Made by a program: the position numbers and the translations under genes. DNA of 64,000 nucleotides from Hypericum androsaemum (Eukaryota; Streptophyta; Magnoliopsida; Malpighiales; Hypericaceae), in contig OZ023185.1 of assembly GCA_963995505.1 (NCBI GenBank), positions 20,533,691 through 20,597,690 on the forward strand. Direction: 5' to 3'. The notes beneath the pieces were generated by a model. The model saw only the letters and a program-made list of their open reading frames with translations. It had not been told where the DNA came from and made no database searches. Shown in pieces: positions 44,350-54,464 of this stretch; position 1 is the stretch's first letter, and each line of letters begins with the position of its first letter.

Positions 44350-46845
44350 TGGAAAGACACCAATGTGTGTTGTTATCCTCCATTCATTCCCTAAGGACCA
44401 CTCTTGTCTCTCCCCTTGGCTGGATTAATTATTTGAAAGCGTATTATGAAATTTAGACCAATAATTGTCGTACAACATGTATTTTTTGTAAGTAATACTT
44501 ACTCCGTCACACTTTCAAAAATTGAACTCGAAATTCTATCAATTCACCTACCATTCATAAAGGGCAACATGCACGTTTCTTGCATCACAATATTAATATT
44601 GTAACATTCCCAACATGGTACGTAGCTACATACAACATGTATATAATTAGGAACAAAAAGAACTACGTGATCGTGCATGCATCTGCATCCTCCAACAAAT
44701 TAAAGCAAACGAAACAACATGATATATTTAAAGCTTCCAAGCTAATTAATGACATGTTACAAGTCACACTTCTTCCTAGATTAGGCGTATTTGTGCCAAC
44801 AAAGGAGCATGGTAATGCAAACCCTAATGATGTAAACCCTCCCTCTCAGCTGCCTCGCCCTTCTCTTCCACTTGCTCATTCTCCTTCCCGTCTCCTTTTT
44901 AACTCTGCACATAAATTTGCAATTGGACTTGATTAAACCAAACACGCACACACATATATATGCTAGAATAATCTTTATAAGACAATTCTATTAGTTGCAT
45001 CCCAAAAGATTTTCATTGGAACCCACACCATTAGGCCCCTGTTTTTTTCTATAACACTTAATATCTCAACATCTAAGAAGACTAATTCGGATTTGACCTG
45101 AATAATTTTTTTTTAAAATTGATAAAATTCTCTCAATAAATAAATACTCGTGGGTTCTCAATAGTTCAAACTTCAGACATTTGACTAAATTTGAACAAAT
45201 TAGTCCCCGGTCAATCTAATTGCTATTTGATAGTTAGGCCCATGATAAGGTCTTAAGGAGCGCATCTGGACCCGCATGCACCGTGAGGGCGTGCATGGTT
45301 CACGTGCGGTGATCTCTCTTTTCAAACTTCAACTCACAACAGCTTCCCTGTGATGGTTGAACCTGCCGGCCACTTATCCTCGCCAAAAACCAATTCTATC
45401 GCCATTAGTAACATTATCTCCTTCCCCACCTTAGTCGTTTCCATTTTGAACGCCACACAAAAGTTAAAAGGGCCCCCATCTTTAGTTGGTCATATCAATA
45501 ACCATATGTTTTGTCTCCTAATAATATCTTCCCTTGCTACCCGGAATTTACGGGTCCTTGATATATTCAACAGTTAAGATATTGATTTTTTTTTTTCTAT
45601 TTATCATAGCAGACAGTACAAAGTTCACATGGGTTTGAGCGTGCATGTCATTTTTCACGTACCAAATCATGCCATATTAAAGCAGTACAAGAGGGGGGTC
45701 GTATACCTTATCTTAAAGCAATTCGGATCAAGGATAAGATCTTCTTACTTGGTGAGTGCGATGGACCGAATCTTTTCCAGCTAATAAGATGGAAGGTCAA
45801 ATTCCATGGTAGGGAACTGATCTGGTCCCCTTGGAACAGGACCATACGCTTGGACAGGTTGCTGTTCTTGACCAATGACACGCGGAAAGCTGTGAGTGAT
45901 CAGGCACAGGGGAATAGACCACTGGAATGTTGGTATGCTTGGACCGAACGCAGGGAAAAAAAAAAGGTAGAACAATAACTCAATTGGGTCAAAAATTTAT
46001 TTTTGGAATTTGCGATGGATAAATGCCCTTAAAGATGCAATTAGAAATACTCATGCCTGGTTTGTCTTTAAAGTTGCCGTTAATTAATACTATCACTGAA
46101 AATTCTCTTAGATGGCGTTGAACATGTCCTTGTAGCTACCATTCGCGCTCCAAAATTGATCTAATTGAAAGAGATTTGAACTTCCTGAAAAGTTTGTGTT
46201 TAATTTTCACAACGTAAAAAATACTATTTGAAAATATTCTCTAAAATAGAATCCATAGTAACAGCTTCAAATATCAACTAATAGTAGTAGTGACTTTAGA
46301 TATGAGAGTTGATTACAATAATTGATGTATTTGTTGGAAAGAGTAGGTGATGTGAAGTTTGGGATGTGACTAACCGATCAAAAGCACAACATGATCGACA
46401 CAGCAACAAATTTGAAGAAGTTTCATGGAAATCACTTGTTATGACATGTGAGACGACCTAGGTCAAGCCAAAATAAATTTTAAGTCCCTTGGTCTGGCCA
46501 CTTTTCACTTCGAGCTAATTATCTAGTAACTCCTCAACTTTTTCTTAAACCACTAAAATTTTACTCGACTGCTTAATTTATTATATTCAAGTCACTTTAA
46601 CTTTGTAACCATGATCAAGTTGAATTCCAATCGAACTATAGGTTAGACGGGAAAAGCCCGGTCCAATAACTCCTAAATTGGAAGTGGGTCTGAATCACAA
46701 CGGGCCCACAATGCAAGCCCTTTCAAGTTAACTAACTTTCACCTACCTTTCAAAAAAACCAACTTTCCACCTCCAGCCGGTCTAATCTCCATCTTATTAC
46801 ACCGCCACCCATCTCCTCCGTGATTCTGAAGCGGGAAGCGAAACG
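44350..46845. other. Intergenic DNA with one possible coding remnant
   Basis: About 2.5 kb is mostly AT-rich with no complete gene. The minus strand at 45781-45975 has a proline-rich frame ending PVQAYGPVPRGPDQFPTMEF.. that reads like the C-terminal end of a real protein, but I cannot place it and see no upstream exon. CACGTG-containing DNA occurs near 45301. DNA close to 46845 includes the SERINC promoter and leader. Confidence 0.4.
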
Positions 46846-49132
46846 ATGTCGTGCTTGGCTTGCTTTGGATCGTGCTGCGCCTCGCTCACTTGCGGCCTCT
46901 GCACATCGGTGGCCTCGGGAATCTCCAAGAAATCAGCGAGGCTAGCTTACTGTGGTCTCTTTGGGGCCTCACTTGTTCTCTCTTGGATCCTTCGAGAAGT
47001 TTCCGCTCCTCTGCTCAAGGAACTCCCCTGTTAGTCCTTCCCTCGATACCCTCTTCCCAATTTCCCATCTTTTTTATGTTGATGCGCTAAAGTTTTGATC
47101 TTTTTGCAAATTCGTGAACTGGGTCATGTTGGGGCTTTGAGCTTGCTTTGTCCTCGAGTTGCTGTTTGAATTGGGTCTTTTATTGAATTGAGGTTCCTTG
47201 TTTGATGATATAGGGATACACACTTCGGATGAATCGACGGAATGGTACCAGATACAGGCGGTACTTCGTGTGAGCCTGGGGAACTTCTTGTTCTTTGTGG
47301 CGTTTGCGCTCATAATGATTGGCGTGAAGGACCAGAGTGATAGGCGTGACTCGTGGCACCATGGTGGATGGATCGCCAAGATGGTTATCTGGCTTGTGCT
47401 TGTCGTCCTGATGTTTTTTCTCCCCAACGCTGTACTGAATGTCTACGGTTAGTTGTGCGCCTGGGTTCTCTGTTTTCATTAACAAATGGATGGTTGGCTT
47501 TCCTCTGTTCAATTTAGAACCTCTCCTGCGTGGTAATGGTGTCTTGTACCCGTGCGGCTTAAATTTCTTTTCACATCTTCGGGAAGCAGATATAGCCATA
47601 GCCCTCGTTTGAACGATGATTCCATATCTTTCTTTGTCACTCCAACTTATTCTGGAGCTATTTGAATATTTGGTGAATCCTGTTCGAAGCAAGTTGATCA
47701 AGAAGAATGATGATCCTTTTTCCTGATGAGTGCTATTTCCTATTCACGAACAGCGAGATATCTTTCTGTTTCTCTCTCTCTATTCATGACACTCTTCTTT
47801 CAACAAAAACTCTTTGCAGGATTTCTATCGAAATTTGGGGCAGGGTTGTTCTTATTGGTTCAGGTGGTCATATTACTTGACTTTGTACACACATGGAATG
47901 ATGCTTGGGTTGAGAAAGATGAACAGAAATGGTATACTCCAGTTAGAACCCTCTCATCAATTTCCTCTTTGTAGCTTTGAATATCTAACCTGCCTTTTCC
48001 GTTTTACTAGGTACGCTGCTTTACTGGCTATTTCAGTTGCATGCTACATTGCAGCTTTTACATTCTCGGGACTTCTTTTTATGTGGTTCAATCCCTCTGG
48101 TGATGATTGCGGCCTCAATGTCTTCTTCATCACCATGACCATGGTTCTTTCTTTTGCTTTTGGGATAGTCGCCTTGCATCCAGCAGTAAGTTTAATTTTG
48201 TTTTCATTTAGTTTTGAAGCTTATTAGAGATCTGACGTAGCAAGAAGTAAATGATCAAAACAGATAGTGGCTAACTAGATACTAATATCTAGTTCAGCTT
48301 AATTGAGGTTTAGGAACTTCTTTCGTAGTTAGTAATCATACATCTAGTTGGTTAATGTTTTGAACCCGAAACTAAGACATGTTTAATACAGGTGAATGGA
48401 AGCCTCTTGCCAGCTTCCGTTATAGCTGTTTATTGTGCTTATCTTTGCTACACGGGCCTTTCCAGTGAACCGCGTGGTTATGCCTGTAATGGCCTTAATG
48501 GTTCGAAAGCTGTCTCCATAAGCACTCTTGTCCTTGGGCTGCTCACCACCGTTCTGTCAGTTGTGTACTCTGCTGTTCGTGCGGGCTCTTCAACAACCTT
48601 TCTATCTCCTCCATCCTCACCCAAGTCCTCAGGTATGCTTCTGTAACTTGGAGAATGAATCGCGAAAACTGTTTAACAAAGCCGACAAATGACTTCTCCC
48701 TGTTCAATTTCAATCCTGTCCTTCAACAATCTCACTGCAGTCATCTGAATTGTTCCTTCTGACTGCTACCTTTTAAGCATGCCAGTCACTGAATTCGCTT
48801 GTATGTTCTATTGATCTGAAGCAGCTGAAAAGAAACGTCTCCTAGAAGCAGAGAAGATGGAAGAGGGGAAGGAAAAGAAGGAAGAGAAAGAAGAGAAAGA
48901 ATCTCGCCCCGTTAGCTACTCTTATACCTTCTTCCACCTCATATTTGCCCTGGCAAGCATGTACTCGGGTATGCTCCTGTCAGGATGGGGCAGCACAACC
49001 GATAACTCGGACTTAATAGACGTCGGCTGGACATCAGTCTGGGTTAGGATCTGCACCGAATGGGTCACCGCTGGTCTGTACGTTTGGACCCTCATCGCCC
49101 CGTTGCTGCTTCCAGACCGCGAGTTCTTCTAG
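46846..49132 (+). CDS. Serine incorporator (SERINC/TMS1) family membrane protein
   Basis: Six exons give 417 residues: 46846-47029, 47214-47447, 47820-47931, 48011-48185, 48392-48632 and 48825-49132. SERINC/TMS proteins are multi-pass membrane proteins, proposed to aid serine incorporation into membrane lipids; the plant role is not established. Typical marks are the Cys-rich start MSCLACFGSCCASLTCGLC, SWILREVSAPLLKELPW, DSWHHGGWIAKMVIW, FFLPNAVLNVYGFLSKFGAG, HTWNDAWVEKDEQKWYAALL, the CAYLCYTGLSSEPRGYACN segment, and a last pair of helices ending TLIAPLLLPDREFF. About ten membrane segments are visible. A Lys/Glu-rich loop (KKRLLEAEKMEEGKEKKEE) precedes the final segments. Exon 6 has two adjacent acceptors (AAGCAG), which would add or drop one Ala. 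Confidence 0.92.
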
Positions 49133-49585
49133 GAACAAACAACAGTGGCGCGTCTATAAAGACCGATGAGTGCTTTCGCCTAGGTCGAGTGTGGATCGCG
49201 TTGGTAAGGGTGTCATGCGGAATGTAGCTAGCTAGATGTACTTGTTCTTGGTCATAGATCGCATAATGAATGTACAAATATAACCATAAAGTATAGTTGT
49301 GTTCATGTACTAGACATATCTTGAGGTCGCCAAATCCTTTTAATGTACGTGATTTTGCAATTAACACCCTCTTTAAAAAGACTGCATACGTAATTCCCCC
49401 TCTTTAACTTTCCCTGATTTTACATATTGTTACATTCCAAAATGAGTAATCAATTTGGAATACTAAATTCTAATCTCGTGAGTGTCCGAATATCACAAAT
49501 TGATTAAATTATTTAGGAATTTCCAAAAAAATGAGTTGCCAATTTTGAATTTCCCAGCGCCTTCGTCCCCTCCCTAAAACGGAAC
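49133..49585. other. Short intergenic region upstream of the L34e-like gene
   Basis: It contains the presumed SERINC 3' UTR and an AT-rich promoter region. No further gene is seen. Confidence 0.4.
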
Positions 49586-50317
49586 ATGCATCATCTGATC
49601 TCCAAATCGTCGTCATCCTCAAACCCTAACCCTAATTATTCGAGCTCCAATGCCTTCCAATGCAAGCATTCCCCATCCGCAACCCTAGACCTCCTTATCC
49701 TAATCCTAGTCTTCTTCTCCGGGACCTTCCGCGTCTCCTCCTACTTCTCCTACCTCTCCAGCTCCCTCTCTCTCCTCCTCGACTCCCACCACCTCTCCCT
49801 CTCCCTCCCCGTGGGCCCCGCCCTCGCCGCGCTCCTCCTCCTCGACGCCTGCCTCTGTCCGCGTTCCCGCCGATGCGACCGCCCCGGCTGCAAGGGGATG
49901 AAGAAGGCCATGGAGTTCGACCTCCAGCTCCAGAGCGAGGACTGCCTGAGATCCCGATCCGACGCCGTTCTGGACATCGATCGCCTCCCCTGGAAGGGCG
50001 CCACCGATACCAACCCCGACTACGACTGCCTCCGCGCCGAGCTCAAGAAGATGGCTCCCCCCAACGGCCGCGCCGTCCTTCTGTTTCGCACCCGATGCGG
50101 CTGCCCCGTCGCCAAGCTCGAAGGCTGGGGGCAGGGGCCTAAGAAGCCCCGCCGTCACAAAAAGTCAGTCCCTATTTTGCCCCTGACTATCTCGGTTAAA
50201 AAGACACCTTGCTACTGGCTGATGATGGGCTGCTTAGGGCTCTACATTTTGGTAACCCTGTGTTGCCTGTGGCAGTTGCCGAGTAAGCATTTGGAGAGGG
50301 CTGGCCTGGGGTTTTGA
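49586..50317 (+). CDS. Plant 'ribosomal protein L34e superfamily' protein, At5g19025-like
   Basis: A single exon encodes 243 residues of a plant-specific membrane-type protein that databases label L34e superfamily although it is probably not a ribosomal protein. An Asn/Ser-rich start is followed by a hydrophobic segment (TLDLLILILVFFSGTF, about residues 33-48) and a second (SLPVGPALAALLLLDACLC). Then comes the Cys-rich core CDRPGCKGMKKAMEFDLQLQ, LPWKGATDTNPDYDCLRAEL, KKMAPPNGRAVLLFRTRCGC, PVAKLEGWG, a basic stretch (KKPRRHKK), and a C-terminal membrane segment (YWLMMGCLGLYILVTLCCLW). The function is unknown. The first 14 codons include telomere-like CCCTAACCCTAA. The coding region is strongly C-rich at third positions compared with its neighbours. 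Confidence 0.88.
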   Translation: MHHLISKSSSSSNPNPNYSSSNAFQCKHSPSATLDLLILILVFFSGTFRVSSYFSYLSSSLSLLLDSHHLSLSLPVGPALAALLLLDACLCPRSRRCDRPGCKGMKKAMEFDLQLQSEDCLRSRSDAVLDIDRLPWKGATDTNPDYDCLRAELKKMAPPNGRAVLLFRTRCGCPVAKLEGWGQGPKKPRRHKKSVPILPLTISVKKTPCYWLMMGCLGLYILVTLCCLWQLPSKHLERAGLGF

Positions 50318-52132
50318 TAAAACCCTCGCATTGTGCAAGATCTCTTGTTTTAGCACTCGAGGCGTCTCCTGCGATTTGTCTGTCTTTTCCGGGTTTTTGC
50401 TGTTTTAGGGAGTCTGAAGGGGGGGTTGTGTATGGGATTGGGAATGAGCGAGTGTTGGGGTATCAAACTTGGAGTAGTTCTTGCAATGCTGGTTGAATGT
50501 GTGTACGAGGATAGATGATATGGGACTGAAGACGCTTGCAATCCTTTGGATTACTTAGCTCTACTCGATTCCAAGTTCAGCTTTTATTTAGTGGTGTGAA
50601 TGCCTTGGTTTTCCTTCCACTGATCATGTGCAAGTTTATTTTATCAGTATGTGACTGTATATGAAGTATTATGCATGTGTGGCTGTCATGTTTTGGTGTT
50701 GAACTTTATATTAGTGGCATCTTCATTTAGATTGAATCTTGTTTAGCTGAGACCTGGATGTCGGTCCCTTGGAAAGAATGAGCAGATTAATATGTGGCAG
50801 TAAACGAGATACCAAGCATGTGTGGCAGTTGCCATTTCTACCCAAACATTAAAACCTTATCATATGCCGCAGTAAACTTAGCTGCCTGAGATGTCATTGG
50901 GGTAGTTTGTGTATAATCTTCGCTCGAATGGTGGCTACAACTGTGTAGGTCTTTAGGTTGCAAGACAGGAGTGGTGCTTATCTATGATCTGACGGGGGAA
51001 TTTTTCAAGTTTTGGTTTATGGCCTAATACTGTGGATCTTCTCTAAGAAGTGATGTACAATGCAGACTTGCATCTTTTGCATAAATACCGCTGCTAATGC
51101 AATCATAGACGCTCTAAGAAGTAATGTACAATGCAAACGGAACATGCATCATCTCCACCGGGCAACCGCCATCGATTGTTTTCTGATTCTGCTTTTCATT
51201 TTGCAGGGTGCTGGCTTCGGTTGCTGTAAATGCAGGTGATAAACGCTGACCTCTGATGGTTCTTTTCCGTCTCCAATACATGCTTCTATTTACAGCCTGC
51301 CTTGTAGATTTCAAGAAGATTACATCTTGATCGGAACATGTTTTTTCTCCTTCCGACGGAGTTGTAGTTTCAGTACATAATAGAAAGACTGTCATTCAAT
51401 CACATCTTGTTTTTAGGATTTCTTCACATTAAACCGGAGAATATACAAATCTGATGGGAATAAACAACTTCACCGTGTATGTTCAATTCCAGTTTCGTTT
51501 TCTTGTTCTATTGTTGGTGTAGTTTGCTATCCTCTCTAGCATTACAACGGGATTTAGCTGATGGCATCTGAAACTTTTTTCGAATTCAGATATATTTCGG
51601 ATTTTGAACGTCTGATTCAGATGAATGATGGTCTTCAAATTTTGCATATCCGAGAATTCAATTCTTTTATAAACAGAATAAAAGACATATAATAACCTAA
51701 ACCTTGGTCAAAATTCATAAGACTCCATTGATAATTTTAGCCATCGGAGTCGACAGAAGAATGGATCCTAACATGATCAAGCCAACTTGCTAGCTAACAT
51801 TATGTTAACAGTAACTATAGCAAATATAATTAGCCGGTAACCTTTGTCGTGGACAATCGTGAAGGGTTGTTTATGTTGGGATATTTCGGATTCGAAATCT
51901 TGGATAGTTTTACTTTCTATGTTGGATATAAAAAGTTCAATTTAGAGTAGAAAGCAAGAGGTTTAAGTTGCAAATATCTGAAAATTGAAGGATGGAAGTG
52001 AGGTCCCAAAATAATTACGATGGTAATTTTCCATACTTTGTAAACGCAACGGGCAAAAAACCTGTCATCTCCAAAACCCTTTTAAAACTCCTCTCTCCCT
52101 CCAATCTTTTGGCTCTCTAATGGTATCTTCCA
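50318..52132. other. Intergenic DNA, probably including the 3' UTR of the L34e-like gene
   Basis: No gene is seen. CTCTAAGAAGT.ATGTACAATGCA occurs twice (about 51041 and 51112). A 20-base string spanning the L34e-like start codon (AAACGGAACATGCATCATCT) recurs exactly at about 51136. The last 100 bp before the PPR start is CT-rich. Confidence 0.45.
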
Positions 52133-54241
52133 ATGATCCAAACCATAAAACCCAAATCCCTTCACCGATTCCTCCATTGTTCTCGTTCGCCGTTGCGGGG
52201 ATTCGTGGCTATTCCCGAATGGATCTCCGCATTAACCCCTTCTCGGTCGCCCCGCCTTCTAGAAACGCCCTTTCCCGGTTCGAGTTCCGCCCGAAACCAC
52301 CGGACATGTGAGCACTTTCTGCTCTCGGCTATGAAGTCGTGCGCTTCTGATTCGGATATTTTTCGAGGTCGCCAAATCCATTCCAATGTCTTGAAGTCCG
52401 GCCTGGTTTCGAACTACTTCGTTCTGAACAGCTTGACTAATTTGTACGCCAGGTGTGGGTGCTTAGAGGAGGCCGAGGTTATGTTCCGTTCGAGCGGCGA
52501 GCTGGATATGGTTTCTTGTAATATAATGCTTTGCGGGTACGTGAGATCGGGCAAGTTAGATGATGCACGGAAGCTGTTTGACGAAATGCCTTCAAGAAGC
52601 TGTGTCTCGTATACTACTATGATGATGGGTTTCTCGAAGAATGATCAGTGGAATGAGACTATTGAGATGTTTAAGGGGATGATGGATGCGGGTGTTATTC
52701 CTAATGAGGTTACTATGGGGAATGTGATCTCGGCGGCTTCTCATTTGGGTGACATTTGGGAGTGTAAGATGCTCCATGGGTTGGTTGTCAAGATGATGTT
52801 GCATGGGTTTGTTCTCGTGTCGACAAACTTGTTGCACATGTATTGTGGCTGCTTGAGTTTGGAGGAGGCAAGGGCGTTGTTTGATGAGATGGAAGAGAAG
52901 AACATGGTTACGTGGAACGTGATGCTGAACGGGTACTCCAAGGCAGGTTTAATGGATTTGGCGAGGGGATTGTTGGAGAGGATCCCGGACAAGGATGTTT
53001 TCTCCTGGGGAACAATCATTGACGGATATATTCGTGTAGAGAAGTGGGATGAAGCCATCTCCATGTATTGCTCCATGATATCCACGGGGTTTAGGGCCAC
53101 CGAGGTGATGATGGTTGATTTGGTTTCAGCGTGCAGTAAAAATGCAGCAATCAGTGAAGGTCAGCAGTTGCATTCTGTGGTTGTGAAGGCGGGGTTTGAT
53201 CGTTATAACATCGTGCAGGCAGTAATAATACATTTATATGCTTCTTGTGGGAGACTTAAGGAGGCATGTTTGCAATTTGATTCCGGCATCGGAGACCATG
53301 TTGATTCCTGCAATGCTCTCATGGCAGGATTTATGCGAAACAAAAGGATTGATCTGGCTAGTGAACTGTTTCGTAAAATGCACGAGAAAGATGTTATCTC
53401 GTGGAGCACAATGATTGCTGGTTATACACAGAATGGACATCCCAAAATGGCTTTACAGCTGTTCGACGAGATGGTGCATAGTGGTATTCAACCGAACGAA
53501 GTGACAATGGTGAGTGTGTTCTCTGCAATTGCTGCCCTAGGGACATTGCAAAAGGGAAGATGGGCCCACGCATATGTGAATGCTAATGCCATCTATCTTA
53601 GTGACAATTTAAGTGCTGCAATCATAGACATGTATGCCAAATGCGGGAGCATCGCTAGTGCCTTGGATGTCTTCTATCAAATAAGGGAAAAAGTATCAAC
53701 TGTCTCCCCGTGGAATGCAATCATATGTGGGTTAGCGATGCACGGGGATGCAAATTTGGCTCTTCAAGTGTACTCAGACCTGCTAAGGCGTCCAATAAAG
53801 CTAGCTGCTATAACATTCATCGGAGTCCTTAGTGCATGCTGTCATGCCGGGTTGGTGGAACTCGGAAAGAAGTACTTCCAGAGCATGAAGCATGAACATC
53901 ACATAGAACCTGACATCAGGCACTACGGGTGCATGGTTGATCTCTTGGGTAGAGCTGGGAAACTAGAAGACGCTGAAGAAACAATAAGAAGCATGCCTAT
54001 GAAGGCTGATGTTTCGATATGGGGCACACTGTTGGCCGCATGTAGAACTCATGGTAATGTTGACGTAGGAGAAAGGGCTGCCGAAATCTTGGCAAGTTTG
54101 GATCCATCCCATGGTTCAAGTAGGGTTCTTTTGTGTAACATGTATGCAGATGCAGAGAGATGGAATGATGCCTTTTCTGTAAGGCGAACAATGCAGTCTC
54201 AAAAGATGCAAAGATTGCCCGGATATAGTGGTATTACCTAA
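52133..54241 (+). CDS. MEF18: E-class PLS pentatricopeptide repeat protein, MEF18-like
   Basis: An intronless gene of 702 codons encodes a probable organelle RNA-editing specificity factor. The N-terminus is basic, rich in Arg, Ser and Leu and poor in acidic residues, as in a mitochondrial targeting peptide. Tandem PPR units run from about residue 75 to 620, for example VSCNIMLCGYVRSGKLDDAR, VTWNVMLNGYSKAGLMDLAR, ISWSTMIAGYTQNGHPKMAL and SPWNAIICGLAMHGDANLAL. An E domain follows (CMVDLLGRAGKLEDAEETIR.. WGTLLAACRTHGNVDVGE) and the protein stops at GYSGIT. No DYW deaminase domain is present, so editing would require a partner supplying it. The MEF18 assignment rests on E-class architecture and the neighbourhood (IPT5 and At5g19025-like genes nearby), not on an alignment. 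It converges on the MED33A gene with 223 bp between stops. Confidence 0.85.
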   Translation: MIQTIKPKSLHRFLHCSRSPLRGFVAIPEWISALTPSRSPRLLETPFPGSSSARNHRTCEHFLLSAMKSCASDSDIFRGRQIHSNVLKSGLVSNYFVLNSLTNLYARCGCLEEAEVMFRSSGELDMVSCNIMLCGYVRSGKLDDARKLFDEMPSRSCVSYTTMMMGFSKNDQWNETIEMFKGMMDAGVIPNEVTMGNVISAASHLGDIWECKMLHGLVVKMMLHGFVLVSTNLLHMYCGCLSLEEARALFDEMEEKNMVTWNVMLNGYSKAGLMDLARGLLERIPDKDVFSWGTIIDGYIRVEKWDEAISMYCSMISTGFRATEVMMVDLVSACSKNAAISEGQQLHSVVVKAGFDRYNIVQAVIIHLYASCGRLKEACLQFDSGIGDHVDSCNALMAGFMRNKRIDLASELFRKMHEKDVISWSTMIAGYTQNGHPKMALQLFDEMVHSGIQPNEVTMVSVFSAIAALGTLQKGRWAHAYVNANAIYLSDNLSAAIIDMYAKCGSIASALDVFYQIREKVSTVSPWNAIICGLAMHGDANLALQVYSDLLRRPIKLAAITFIGVLSACCHAGLVELGKKYFQSMKHEHHIEPDIRHYGCMVDLLGRAGKLEDAEETIRSMPMKADVSIWGTLLAACRTHGNVDVGERAAEILASLDPSHGSSRVLLCNMYADAERWNDAFSVRRTMQSQKMQRLPGYSGIT

Positions 54242-54464
54242 CATTATATACTTGAATACTCTGGTTAAGCAACTAAAATCTGTTTCCATACTGAATTTAG
54301 CTGTCATCTTTTGAACTTCCAACTCAATACAAAGTAGTCAAAAATCTTCTAGTTGAACCAAGTTCAGTGCAATTGGTACAAAAAGAAGCAATCTGAACAA
54401 AATTCTGTCCTCAAACCTAACTCAAATTAGATGTCAAATAATATTTACTGATCCTAGTTATTGC

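Noticed and set aside
49660..50158. Long open frames on both strands over the L34e-like gene
   Set aside because: The strong third-position C bias of the real gene keeps the other frames open. Only the 49586 frame shows a conserved family sequence.
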